A DNA stretch of 17,542 bases. Source: Deltaproteobacteria bacterium. Its GTDB lineage: Bacteria > Myxococcota_A > UBA9042 > DTJE01. A program made the translations under genes and the position numbers. The stretch lies in the NCBI GenBank assembly GCA_016784945.1, contig JADHTP010000032.1, positions 1-17,542 on the forward strand, written 5' to 3'. The notes below the pieces were generated by a model. That model was not told where the DNA came from. It did no database searches and saw nothing but the letters and a program-made list of their open reading frames with translations. Below, piece by piece: positions 5,553 through 15,500 of the stretch. The stretch's first letter is position 1. Each line of letters begins with the position of its first letter.

Positions 5553-6821
5553 ATGTTCAAGTTCATTCACGCGGCGGACATTCACCTGGACAGCCCGCTG
5601 AGGGGATTGGAGCGATACGAGGGGGCGCCGGTCGATGAGGTACGCCAGGCATCGCGCCGGGCGCTGGAACGGCTGGTGGACCTGGCCGTGCAGGAGGAAG
5701 TGGCATTCGTCCTGCTGTGCGGGGACGTATTCGACGGGGACTGGAAGGACTACAAAACGGGTCTCTTCTTCGCCCGGCAGATGGGACGGCTGGGACGGGC
5801 CGGCATCCGTGCGTTCTGGATACGGGGAAACCACGATTCACAGAACTCCTTCGCAAAGAAGCGCAATGCCTTCGACAACCTGACCATGTTTTCGAGCAAT
5901 GCGGCCGAAACGACTGTGCTGGACGAATGTGAAGTGGCGCTGCACGGCCGCAGCTTTCCCTCGCGCCATGTGGACGAGGACCTGACCGAAGGGTACCCGG
6001 ACCCGATTCCGGGCCTCTTCAACATCGGCCTGCTTCACACGAGCCTGGACGGGAGGCCGGGGCACGACGTGTACGCCCCCTGTTCCGTAGAGGGACTGGT
6101 CTCGAAAGGGTACCAGTATTGGGCACTGGGCCATGTGCATGAACGGGAGGTCGTGCGTGGCGAGGACCCGTGGATCGTGTTCCCGGGTTGCATTCAGGGT
6201 CGCCACGCGCGGGAAACCGGGCCCAAAGGATGCACGCTGGTGACCGTGGAGGATGGCGAGGTCGTGGAGGCGGCTCATCGCGAGTTGTGCGTGATGCGAT
6301 GGGAGGGTCTCGATTGCGATGCCACGGGCGTTGTGTCCGCTGTGGATGTCGTGAACCTGGTGAGGGAGGGCGTCCAGTCCCTGGTCGAGGATGCCGGCGA
6401 TGCTTCACTGGCGGTGCGCGTTGAGGTGCAAGGTGCCTGCAAGGCGCACGCGGAACTGGTCGCGGCCAGGGAGCGATGGACCAACGAGATCAGGGCCCAG
6501 GTCATGTCCGCCTGTGGTGAAGAGGCGTGGATCGAAAAGGTGAGGTTCAACACCGGTATGGAGCAAAGCCTCGATGCCGCAATGGATCGGGACGATGCGC
6601 TGGGCGGGCTCCTGCGGTCCATTCGGGACCTGGACCTTGACGAGTCTCGGATCGCTGACCTGGCAACCGTGCTGGATGACTTGAAGAATAAGCTGCCTCC
6701 CGACCTGACGCAGGGATTCGATCCTCTTCGAATCGACGAGCCCGCCTATCTTCGTGCGGAGCTTGCCGAGGCCCGCGACCTGTTGATCGCCAGGCTCGTC
6801 TCCGGAGGAGGCGACCAATGA
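5553..6821 (+). CDS. yhaO: YhaO-like DNA repair exonuclease (SbcD/Mre11-type metallophosphoesterase)
   Basis: A 422-residue two-metal nuclease subunit. The calcineurin-like core is complete: ADIHLD (residues 8-13), GDVFDGD (57-63), GNHD (92-95), LLHTS with His162, and GHVHE (193-197); these residues bind the two Mn/Mg ions. A capping region follows to about 260, and then an acidic helical C-terminus that should dock on the partner ATPase. Length matches YhaO of Bacillus (about 410) rather than longer Mre11 proteins. The start ATG follows AGGGGGAAAAGC. The stop overlaps the next start as ATGA, so the products are translationally coupled. Expected role is cytosolic processing of DNA ends or protein-blocked breaks together with YhaN. 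It diverges from the HTH-brxA operon across 292 bases. Confidence 0.88.
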   Translation: MFKFIHAADIHLDSPLRGLERYEGAPVDEVRQASRRALERLVDLAVQEEVAFVLLCGDVFDGDWKDYKTGLFFARQMGRLGRAGIRAFWIRGNHDSQNSFAKKRNAFDNLTMFSSNAAETTVLDECEVALHGRSFPSRHVDEDLTEGYPDPIPGLFNIGLLHTSLDGRPGHDVYAPCSVEGLVSKGYQYWALGHVHEREVVRGEDPWIVFPGCIQGRHARETGPKGCTLVTVEDGEVVEAAHRELCVMRWEGLDCDATGVVSAVDVVNLVREGVQSLVEDAGDASLAVRVEVQGACKAHAELVAARERWTNEIRAQVMSACGEEAWIEKVRFNTGMEQSLDAAMDRDDALGGLLRSIRDLDLDESRIADLATVLDDLKNKLPPDLTQGFDPLRIDEPAYLRAELAEARDLLIARLVSGGGDQ

Positions 6822-9800
6822 GATTGCTCGATCTGCGCCTCATCGCTTATGGACCGTTCACTGGCGTCACTCTCGATCTGTCCGGGGGCGCCGAGGGCCT
6901 CCACGTGGTCTACGGGCCCAACGAGGCCGGCAAGAGTTCGGCTCTGAGGGGATTGCACGACCTGCTGTACGGGATCCCTGCGCGCACATCGGACGATTTC
7001 ATCCATGCCATGCGCGACATGCGGATCGGGGGGTGCATCAGGCGTCTGGGCGGCGATGAACTCGAATTCGTACGGAGAAAAGGGAACAAGGAAACGGTCC
7101 TTTCTACGGACGACACGGCCCTGGACGACCACGTGCTGGATCCCTTCCTGGCCGGTGTGACGTCGGAGACTTTCAGCAGGGTGTTCGGCATCGGGCATGA
7201 AACCCTGGTCGAGGGCGGCAAGGAACTGCTTGCCGGGGGCGGCGACCTGGGCGAGAGCCTGTTCGCTGCCGGTCTCGGTTCCACGGGATTCAGGCAGGTT
7301 CTCCAGGGCATCGACAGCGAGGCCGACAAACTGTTCAGGTCACGCGGGCAGAAGCAGACGATCAACGATGCGTTATCGACTTTCAATGCGGCGCGCCGAC
7401 GGGTCCGCGAGACCAACCTCAAGGAGCGTGACTGGCAGGACCTCAGATTCCAGATGGAGGAGGCGGGCCGCACGGTCGAGGAGTTGGCGGAATCGATCAA
7501 GGACCTGCGGCGCCGTCGCGGCGCCCTGGAACGAGTGGGACGTCTGATACCTCTGGTGGGCAGCCTTCGAGAGTGTCAATCGACCCTGGATGAACTCGGG
7601 AACGTGAAGAGCCTGCCCGAATCTTTCCAGGAGGATCGCAGGGAATGCGAAGCCTCTCTGAAGGCGTCCAGGGAAGCGGCATCAGAGGCAATGGCCGAGA
7701 TCACCAGGTTGGAAAAAAACCTCAAAGGCATGGATCTCCCCGTGGCTCTGCTCGACGTGGCCGAGGCCGTGGCCCAGTTCAAGGAGGACATCGGGGAGTA
7801 CCGCAAGCACGGGAAGGACCTGCCGAAACGACAGGCGGAAAGAGCCCGGGCGGACGAGGAGGCAGCGTCAATTCTGGAGGGAATCCGGCCGGATCTCGAC
7901 CTGGATCGGATTGACGAAATCAGGCTGTCCAAGGGCGATGTGAGGACGATTCGGAAGCTGCTCAAGACATACGAAGGGCTTCTTCACTACGAAAATGCCG
8001 CAGACAAGGCGATCCAGGAGGCGGAGGATGAGATCGAGGACGCCCGGGCAGAACTCAAGGAACTGCCCGTCAGACGTGACGCCGGTGAGCTTGGGAGATT
8101 GATCAAGCGTCTTCGAGGACTCGGCGACCTGGATGAAGCGCTCGAAACGGCACAGGATGCATCCACTGCCGGCCGGCAGGATTGTGAAGTCCGAGCCCGA
8201 CGCCTGCACGGATGGGAAGGGACGATCGATGACCTGGCCGTCTTGCCCGTGCCCGATCCGGCTGTCCTGGATCGCTTTGAAAGGGACCTGGCGGATGCAG
8301 GCCGAGACATCGATGGCATTCGTGAGGACCTGAAAAAATGCCTGGAGGACCGCAGGGAAGCCGACAAGAACCTGGCTGCGATGGACAACGCGGGCGCAGT
8401 GCCGCTGGAAACGGATCTGGAAAGCGAGAGGCGACACCGGGATCAGGGCTGGACGCATGTTCGAGACGCGTGGGGGGACGGGAAAGCGCCGAACGTCGTC
8501 ATCAAGGCATACGATCCCGAACAGCCACTGACCGACGCGTTCGAGACGTCCATGAAGAAGGCGGACGACGTTTCCGACAGGCTGCGCCGTGAGGCGGAAC
8601 GAGTCAACCGTCGCGCGGACCTGAAGGCCGAGGTCGAACGACTGGATGAACTACGCGCATCGCTGACAGAGCAACGGGACGGTGCCGAGGGCCGTCTCAA
8701 GGAGTTGAACGATGAATGGAAAGACCTGTGGTCCGAAATCGGGATTACGCCGTTGGACCCGCGGTCGATGCGCAGATGGCTGAACGAGTACGGGGAGTTT
8801 GTTCAGGCATGGGACCGCCTACGCGAGTCGACCTTGGAAGCAGAACGCCTTTGTACGCGGATCCAGGAGGCACGAGAGGAAATCGGATCGGTTCTTGAGA
8901 CTCTGGGAGAGGCCGAGCCAGGTAAGAAGGAGGGATTCCAGGAACTGATCGAACGGGCTTTCGAGACCGTGGAGGCCATCAGGAAGACCGAGGAAAACCG
9001 AGCGCGCCTGGAGGATGTCCAGCGAAAGCGGAAACGGGCGCTGAAACGCAGAAAGGAGGAAGCCACGAAAATCGCCGAGAAGTTCAAGACCTGGAATACC
9101 GAATGGACCGGGGCGATGAAGAAGGCGGGCCTGGATTCGCGGACTCCCATCAATGAAGTCGAGGATCAGATCGAACGATTGGAACGGTTGTTCGAGTTGG
9201 TGGAGGAATCAAGGAAACTGCAGACGCGCATCGCCGGAATGGAGCGTGACCGTAAGCGTTTTGATGACCAGGTCGAGGGCCTCCTGAAACGGATTGAGCC
9301 GGATTCAATCGAACTGCCGGACGGTCTGGATCCAGTGCAGAAGGTCCAGTCGTTGGATCGGCAGGTGTCGCGGGCCCGCACTCTGGAAGAACGAAAGGGC
9401 AACTGGACGAAGGAACTGGACCGACAGAATGCAAACCTCGCCAAGGCAAAGGAAAAGGAGGCAGCCGCTGCAAAGGTACAAGCGGACCTGTGCAAGCTGG
9501 CCGGTTGCAAGGATCCGGGCCTTCTGGCGGACTTGGAAAAGCGATCCGCGAGCGCTCTGAAACTGCAAGATGAAATCGCGTCGCTTCGATTGCGAATCGC
9601 GGGTGAGGCGGGCGACCGCTCGGTTGAGGAAGCCATACCCGACGCTCAAGGCAGGGATCCGGATGAAGTGGAGTCCGAGATCCATGACATCGAGGCCCAA
9701 ATCGATGAACTGGAATCGCGAAAGACAAGGGCCGCCACGGATCATGGAGAGTTGAAGGTTCGCCTTCAGCAGTTGGAGGAAGGCGTATTGGCCACGGAGG

Positions 9801-10336
9801 CTGCCGAGGAGGCGGAGTCAGCGTTGGCGCGCGCCAGGGCCGGCGTCATGCAATACGTCCCACTGAGGCTTGCGGGGGCGATCCTCAGGCGGGAGGTCGA
9901 GACATACCGAAAGCGGCATCAGGGGCCGCTCGTGACCCGGGCCGGAGAGGTGTTCGGCCGATTGACTCTTGGGGCGTTCAAGGGACTTGCGCCTGACTGG
10001 GAGGATGACGACCGGCCCGTACTGATCGGCATTCGGGCTGACGACGAGCGAGTCCGGGTCGAGCATCTCAGCGACGGCACGAGGGACCAGTTGTACCTGG
10101 CTCTGCGCCTGGCTTCGCTGGAGATGCACGTGGGACAGAATGAACCCATGCCATTCGTGGTGGACGATGTCCTGATCAACTTCGACGACGACCGCGCGCG
10201 GGCTGGATTGGAAGTGCTTGGGGAATTATCGAAAAAGACCCAGGTCATCCTGTTCACCCACCACAAGAGGATCGTGGAACTGGCAAAGGAAGCGGTTTTG
10301 AAGAAGACCCTGTTCACCAGGGAGATCGGTATCTGA
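6818..10336 (+). CDS. yhaN: YhaN-like Rad50/SbcC-type ATPase with long coiled coils
   Basis: A 1172-residue SMC-like ATPase, partner of YhaO. Walker A GPNEAGKSS (33-41) is near the N-terminus in an AAA_27/YhaN-type head. The C-terminal head has the ABC signature LSDGTRDQ (about 1084-1091), Walker B PFVVDD (about 1112-1117) and the switch His in ILFTHH (about 1144-1149). Between them lie about 900 mostly charged helical residues, with a central non-coil stretch near 634-656 (WKDLWSEIGITPL...MRRWL), the W-W-P-W pattern I associate with YhaN. No CxxC zinc hook is present; only a CX4C (LCKLAGC) near 890, away from the middle. Bacillus YhaN is about 960 residues, so this is somewhat longer. ATP-driven opening of DNA ends for YhaO is the expected role. 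The start overlaps the yhaO stop by four bases. Confidence 0.87.
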   Translation: MRLLDLRLIAYGPFTGVTLDLSGGAEGLHVVYGPNEAGKSSALRGLHDLLYGIPARTSDDFIHAMRDMRIGGCIRRLGGDELEFVRRKGNKETVLSTDDTALDDHVLDPFLAGVTSETFSRVFGIGHETLVEGGKELLAGGGDLGESLFAAGLGSTGFRQVLQGIDSEADKLFRSRGQKQTINDALSTFNAARRRVRETNLKERDWQDLRFQMEEAGRTVEELAESIKDLRRRRGALERVGRLIPLVGSLRECQSTLDELGNVKSLPESFQEDRRECEASLKASREAASEAMAEITRLEKNLKGMDLPVALLDVAEAVAQFKEDIGEYRKHGKDLPKRQAERARADEEAASILEGIRPDLDLDRIDEIRLSKGDVRTIRKLLKTYEGLLHYENAADKAIQEAEDEIEDARAELKELPVRRDAGELGRLIKRLRGLGDLDEALETAQDASTAGRQDCEVRARRLHGWEGTIDDLAVLPVPDPAVLDRFERDLADAGRDIDGIREDLKKCLEDRREADKNLAAMDNAGAVPLETDLESERRHRDQGWTHVRDAWGDGKAPNVVIKAYDPEQPLTDAFETSMKKADDVSDRLRREAERVNRRADLKAEVERLDELRASLTEQRDGAEGRLKELNDEWKDLWSEIGITPLDPRSMRRWLNEYGEFVQAWDRLRESTLEAERLCTRIQEAREEIGSVLETLGEAEPGKKEGFQELIERAFETVEAIRKTEENRARLEDVQRKRKRALKRRKEEATKIAEKFKTWNTEWTGAMKKAGLDSRTPINEVEDQIERLERLFELVEESRKLQTRIAGMERDRKRFDDQVEGLLKRIEPDSIELPDGLDPVQKVQSLDRQVSRARTLEERKGNWTKELDRQNANLAKAKEKEAAAAKVQADLCKLAGCKDPGLLADLEKRSASALKLQDEIASLRLRIAGEAGDRSVEEAIPDAQGRDPDEVESEIHDIEAQIDELESRKTRAATDHGELKVRLQQLEEGVLATEAAEEAESALARARAGVMQYVPLRLAGAILRREVETYRKRHQGPLVTRAGEVFGRLTLGAFKGLAPDWEDDDRPVLIGIRADDERVRVEHLSDGTRDQLYLALRLASLEMHVGQNEPMPFVVDDVLINFDDDRARAGLEVLGELSKKTQVILFTHHKRIVELAKEAVLKKTLFTREIGI

Positions 10337-10349
10337 CGAGGATTGCTAG

Positions 10350-10660
10350 ATGAAGGAACCGGGCCGAGCCCTGGATGTAGTGATCAGCGTCGTGATAGAG
10401 GCGGGAAACCTCATTCGCAGGGACTTCCACCGGGCTGGGGGACCCGAACGACGGGACCGCATCGTACCTGAAGGGAATGCGCGGGTCGGCGGTTTCCGTA
10501 GGGCTGGTGCGGTCAGGAGTTCCCGTGCTGGGCGTGGTGTACGCGCCCACGTATCCGGACGATCGTGGGGACCTGATCGCGTGGGCCGAGGGGCTGCCTT
10601 TGACCCGAAATGGAAAGGATGTGAAACGGGCGACACTGCCCGAGCGGACCGTTTCGAGCC
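10350..10660 (+). pseudogene. Inositol-monophosphatase-family (CysQ/IMPase-like) gene with internal deletion
   Basis: ATG 10350 follows GAGG by eight bases, 13 bases after the yhaN stop. The first frame reads ALDVVISVVIEAGNLIRRDFHR, the N-terminal helix of IMPase-family phosphatases. Near 10435-10446 the frame shifts by one and jumps directly to DPNDGTASYLKGMRGSAVS (from 10441), GVPVLGVVYAPTYPDD and LIAWAEGLPLTRNGK, the metal-binding DPxDGT motif and following strands. About 50-60 residues carrying the GEE metal motif are missing, and the C-terminal ~100 residues are replaced after about 10660. An intact protein would be about 250-300 residues and dephosphorylate inositol phosphates or 3'-phosphoadenosine nucleotides; this one cannot. 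The repeated G-rich string at the junction suggests deletion by microhomology. Confidence 0.75.
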
Positions 10661-10834
10661 ATGTCCATGTACCTGCTCGCGCAGTTCATGCGATTCAGGA
10701 ACGTCCCCGTGCACGACGCGAACACCAATGCACTGGTGCGGCTCGACCTGTTCACCTACGGCTTCACCGTGAACTTCGAGGAGTCCCTGGGCGACCTGGA
10801 GCCCTTCTTCCATGCCTATCTCAAGGACTTCTGA
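10661..10834 (+). pseudogene. Unrecognised C-terminal fragment, 57 codons
   Basis: A frame with nearly all G/C third positions runs MSMYLLAQFMRFRNVPVHD ... ALVRLDLFTYGFTVNFEES ... LEPFFHAYLKDF, then TGA. It is off-frame to the IMPase remnant and starts where that homology stops, with a TGA upstream and no RBS before ATG 10661 or 10667. It therefore looks like the 3' end of another gene brought in by deletion. I do not recognise the family. The stop lies six bases from the end of convergent recD. A genuine short gene is possible but less likely. Confidence 0.4.
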
Positions 10835-10851
10835 CCGGGATCAGTCCCCGG
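10835..10851. terminator. Small hairpin at the convergent recD/remnant junction
   Basis: CCGGG (10835-10839) pairs with CCCGG (10847-10851) across a 7-base loop that contains the recD stop region. The stem is only five pairs with no T-run, so this is a weak candidate for a shared transcription end. Confidence 0.2.
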
Positions 10852-12535
10852 CCGACGGTTCGTTCATCTGCAACTCCAGCTGTTCGGCGGTGTCGCGTTC
10901 GTCCCTTCTTTGCAGGGCGGTCTGCAGGTTGGAAGCGTGGCCCGCCAGGGTGACCTGTCGGCCGGCCCTGGTCACGGCGGTATACAGGAGTTCCCTTCCC
11001 ACCAGGGGAGTTTCACCGGCAGGGAGCACCACCAGAACCCGATCGAATTCAGACCCCTGGGACTTGTGGACCGTGATGGCCCAGGACAGTTCGTGTGGGG
11101 GCAGCCGCCCGGGCGCCAGCGCCTTCAGGGTTCCGTCCGACGTGGGAAAATAGGCTCTCAGCAGGCCGGGGTCCGCGGGATCGGGCCACAGGATGCCGGT
11201 GTCACCGTTGAAGAGTCCCACGCCATAGTCATTGCGCGTGACGAGCACCGGTTGCCCCTTGAAAGGTTGATTTCGCCCGGGACGGACCAGCCTGGACGAA
11301 GTCAGGATGGACTGGCAGAGGGCATTGACGTGGCGGACCCCGTAGGGTCCACGCCGCAGTGCGCACAGGATGCGGAAGCGGTGGAACCGGTCCAGGGCCT
11401 CCGCGGGGGTTCGGGATTCCAGGTAGGCGGAATACCCCGCGACCACCGGCTCATAAAGGGACTTTTCGAGGTCTTCGGCCCGGGGGACTTCCAGCCAGGA
11501 TACGTCGGAATGTTCGTTGCCGCGGAGCAGCCTCGTGGCGCGGTCCACTTCCCGCGATCTGACGGCGTCGGCCAGGCGAGCGATACCGGAATCGGATGGG
11601 TACCGGTAGTTCTTTCGAAGTTCCACCACTCCTTCAATGGAGGCCTTGTTGCACAGGTCCCCGAACACGTGGCCCGGTTCCACGGACGCCAGCTGGTCCT
11701 TGTCACCGAGGAGGATCAGTCGGGAGTCGGGCGGCAGGGCCTCCACCAGCCTGGACATGAGGGCCAGGTCGATCATGGAAGCCTCGTCCACCACCACCAC
11801 GTGGTACGGAAGGAGGTTCCCCGCGTGGTGTCTATACGATTGTGAGCCTGTGCGGGCTCCGAGCAACCGGTGCAGGGTGAATCCGTGATCCGGTATCTGT
11901 GACAGGATGGTCGGGTCACAGTCCAGGTCCTTTTGCGCCGCGGCCACCGCCTCGCCCAGGCGCGCAACCGCCTTGCCCGTGGGTGCGGCCAGGGCCGGAC
12001 GCAGGGCGACTCCTCGCGCTGCGGCTTGCTCGATCAGCAGGGCCAGTATCTTGACCACCGTCCAGGTCTTCCCGGTCCCGGGTCCGCCGGTAATCACGCT
12101 CAGGGTGCGGTTCACCACCCCTTCCGCCGCTGCCCTCAGACCCTCCTCGCCGTCGCCGTCCTCTGCCGGAAACAGGCGCGCCATGCCCTGCTCCAGCAGG
12201 GAGCGATCCACGTGGGGGGCCTTTTGTGCGTTGCGCGCGTGGAGCGCGGCCATCAGGTCGTTCAGGTACTTCCAGTAGCGATAGAGATACAGGCGGCCCG
12301 AGTCGTCCAGTACCAGCGGTGCGAAGTCCCCGGGCGCGCCGATGACGCCGAAAGTACGGAGTCTGTCCACCTTTCCGGCACATCCTTCGGGCGCCACCAG
12401 GGCGAACACGTGGCCGTTTTCCACTGCCTGGCTGGCTGCGGCCGCCGCCTCGAAGAGGTCCGGCGAATCGCTCCTTTCCAGACGGCAAATGAAGTCGGCG
12501 AACCGGGTGCTCAGTGGCGACAGGCCTTCCGTCAT
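10841..12535 (-). CDS. recD: RecD, exodeoxyribonuclease V alpha subunit (5'-3' helicase)
   Basis: This 564-residue SF1B helicase is the fast 5'-3' motor of RecBCD; E. coli RecD is 608 residues. Seen are Walker A ITGGPGTGKTW (148-158), Walker B VVVDEASMIDL (about 246-256), motif III-like LLGDKDQLASVEPG, the Arg-containing ELRKNYRYPSDSGIARLADAV, motif V ITVHKSQGSEFDRV (about 485-498) and motif VI LLYTAVTRAGRQVTLAG (about 512-528). The N-terminal ~140 residues are the domain that docks on RecC. Its ATG overlaps the recB stop as ATGA, so it is translated by coupling as the last gene of recCBD. It ends six bases from the convergent remnant. It appears intact. Confidence 0.95.
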   Translation of the reverse strand: MTEGLSPLSTRFADFICRLERSDSPDLFEAAAAASQAVENGHVFALVAPEGCAGKVDRLRTFGVIGAPGDFAPLVLDDSGRLYLYRYWKYLNDLMAALHARNAQKAPHVDRSLLEQGMARLFPAEDGDGEEGLRAAAEGVVNRTLSVITGGPGTGKTWTVVKILALLIEQAAARGVALRPALAAPTGKAVARLGEAVAAAQKDLDCDPTILSQIPDHGFTLHRLLGARTGSQSYRHHAGNLLPYHVVVVDEASMIDLALMSRLVEALPPDSRLILLGDKDQLASVEPGHVFGDLCNKASIEGVVELRKNYRYPSDSGIARLADAVRSREVDRATRLLRGNEHSDVSWLEVPRAEDLEKSLYEPVVAGYSAYLESRTPAEALDRFHRFRILCALRRGPYGVRHVNALCQSILTSSRLVRPGRNQPFKGQPVLVTRNDYGVGLFNGDTGILWPDPADPGLLRAYFPTSDGTLKALAPGRLPPHELSWAITVHKSQGSEFDRVLVVLPAGETPLVGRELLYTAVTRAGRQVTLAGHASNLQTALQRRDERDTAEQLELQMNEPSAGD

Positions 12536-15500
12536 GGCCCCTCCCCCCGGAAGTATCGGTCCAGGCGTTCGATGTCGGTCCTGTCGGGCCGGTGAAAGAA
12601 GACGCCGGCCCCGTCGGGCACCCCCCGGAGAAAGAGGTAAAACGCCCCGCCGAAGTGGGTGTCGTAGTGGTAGCCGGGCAGCCGGGCCGCCAGGTGCCGG
12701 TGGAGAGCCGCCGTGTAGACGTGGTACTGCAGCACGTAGAGGTCTCGTTCCATGGCCCGGGCCAGGGGCTCGTGCCCGTAGTCCTGGATTCGTGAGCCCA
12801 GCAGGTTCGATTTCCAGTCCAGCAGATAGAAACGGCCGGCGTGCCGGAAAACCAGGTCGATGAAGCCCCTCATCTGTCCCCGGTGGGGTGTGAAAGCGAG
12901 CTGTTCCAGGGCTTCACGGTGGGCTGGCAATGCCCGGGGCAGCCCTTGCGATTCCAGCAGGCCCACTGGGAAAGTGAACTCCATTTCGTGCACCCGCTCA
13001 TTCTTTCCCAGCAAGGACAGGCTGAAACCGTCCATGAGAGGCGCTCGAAGCACCCGTGACACGGTATCGGTCACCACGTCTTCCCATTCTTCGTCGAATC
13101 CGTGGCGACGCAGCATATCGAGGACCAGTCCGTCCTGGGGATTCTGGAAGTCCACGTGCTCGAACACGTCGTGGAGGAAGGTCCCCGCCCGGGTGCCGGC
13201 GGGGAAGTCCATGATGGAGTGGGTTTTCGTGTCCGCCCCGGGTTCGTCCCAGGGGTTCACGGGCCCGGACGCGTCGTGGTCGGGGGCCTCCACGTGGAAA
13301 CCGGCCCCAGACGTCAGGCGACTGAAGCTGGTGATGGTCCATTCCCTGGGGACGGCCTCCTTCAGCGGGCGGCAGGCCAGGATGTCTTCCGGGCCGGTTG
13401 CGGGCCGGTATCGGTCCTCCCCTGGCCCCGGCAAAGGGGAAAGCTCAACCGCATTGCCCGACGAGGCTTCCAGGGTCCCGGGGTCCTCGGGCATCAGGTA
13501 ACCGAGGGCGGAGAGGGAGGCATCCCTGATATCGCCCCACACCAGGTGGCACCGGTGCCGCGCCCTCGTGACGGCAACGTAGAGGAGCCGGAGGTCTTCG
13601 GCCAGTCCTTCGCGACCAGCCTGTTCCGCGTGTGCCTCGTCGAACACGGGGCCCAGGTCGAGGACCATTTTTGGGCCGTCCTCCCGTGGATGGAAGGCCA
13701 GGGGTTCGTTGCGCCGCACACCGGACACGCCCCAGGCGAAGGGGACGAAGACCACGGGATACTCGAGCCCCTTGCTCTTGTGGATGGTGACCAGCTTCAC
13801 GGCTTTTTCGTCGGTTTCCAGCCTGATCTGGTACTCCTCCCGGTCGGGGCAATCGTTCAACTGCTGTGTGAGCCACTTGAGGAGTCCGTCCACCCCCAGG
13901 TTGTGTTCCACCGCAGCCTGGTGGAGAACGTCAATGCAGTGAAGCACGTTGGTCAGGCGCCTCTCGCCGTCGGGGAAGGCCAGCAGCCTCTCACGGACCC
14001 GTTCCAGGGACAGGAAGGAACGGGCCATGGTCATGAACGAACGTCGGGCCCAGAGTTCCCGGTATCCATGGAACCTTGCCAGGCGCTCGGCCCAGGCGTC
14101 GTCGTCCTCGATCTGGCGGGCGAGATCGTTCGCGGACATCCCCACCATGTCCGTAATCAGGGCGGCGCGTACCGCAGCTTCGTTCCACGGATCCGCCACC
14201 CCCGCGAGCACCATGAGGGCCTCGGCGGCCTCGGGGGATTCGAACAGGCTGGCGTCACCGTGAAGGACGCTGGGTACACCGAGGGACCGGAGTTCCTGCT
14301 GCATGTCTCGGGCCTGCCGGTTGGTTCGCACCAGGACCGCCATGTCGCCGGGTTCGAGGGGGCGTCCGTCGCCCGGATCATCCGTGCCGGACAGGGCGGC
14401 TTCCCCGTGGGTTGCCCGTTCCAGCAACCGGACGATCTCACCGGCCACCGCCTTGCGTATGGCCCCTTCGGCATCGCCCTTGTTCCGCGGCTTGCCGTCC
14501 TTGCCGTCCACGAGCCAGACCTGCAGGGGGTGTTGATCCACCCGCCCTTCGATGAACAGGTGGTCGCGGTCGGGCCGATCGGCGGCCCCGACCGGAACGA
14601 AGGGGATGGCGTCGAACAGGAACGGGTCGTCGTGCCCCTGGAACAGGGCGTTGATGGCGGTGACCAGACCGGGCACGGATCGGTAGTTGGTGCCCAGGGT
14701 CCAGCGCGAATCCGGCTTTGTTTCGGCCTTGGCCGCCATGTAGGCGAACACGTCGGCCCCCCTGAATCCATAGATCGCCTGCTTGGGATCCCCGATGAAG
14801 AAGAGCGCCGGGTCGCCCCGCCTGAAGACCGACCGGAAGATGGAGTACTGGACCGTGTCCGTGTCCTGGAACTCGTCGACGAGGGCCGCCGGGAAACGGT
14901 GCCGGATGGCCCGGGCCAGGTCATCGCCGGCCTCGGCCGACAGGGCCTCGTCGAGGTCGAGCAGCAGGTCATCGAAGGTCCTTGCGTTCAGGCGGCGTTT
15001 GCGTCGGGGCAGTTCGGTGCGGACATGTTCGAGGAGGCCGCGTTTCAGGACGCAAAGCCTCAATGCCAGCGCCCGGCGCAGGGTGTCCAGGCGGCCGGCC
15101 AGGGTGTCACAGAGGTCGAAGAACCGGTGGCGGGGCGCCTCGGCCACTTTCTTCAGCGACTGGTCGATCACGCTGGTTCGGAACTTGTCGAAACCGTTGA
15201 AGGTCTCCAGGGGAAGGGGGCGCTCAAGCCATCCGCCCATGGCGTCCACCCACCCCGGGATGCTCGCGGCCCGGTAACGTCCTCGATTGAGGCCGGCATC
15301 GGACAGGAGGATTTCCCGGATCCGGTCCCGTGACCCGGCGAACTCCTTTCGTGCCTCTGCCAGTGCTTCCCGGTATTCGAGCACCGGCAGGTTCGTGTCC
15401 GGTTCCGCCTCGTCGGGCAATACGGTCAGGCCGGGCCGCCTTCCCCACCGCCTGGCTAAGCGGGCCAGGTCTTCCACGGTGGTCCCGCTGGCCTCCACCC

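Noticed and set aside
5379..5834. 151-codon minus-strand frame across the yhaO start
   Set aside because: Would cover the yhaO metal-binding N-terminus antisense; codon pattern and lack of RBS argue against it.
10910..11845. 311-codon open frame on the plus strand
   Set aside because: Antisense to recD; no RBS and no family features.
13102..15333. 743-codon open frame on the plus strand
   Set aside because: It lies wholly antisense to recB, whose motifs and length are complete; GC-rich codon structure leaves the opposite strand open. No recognisable domain.
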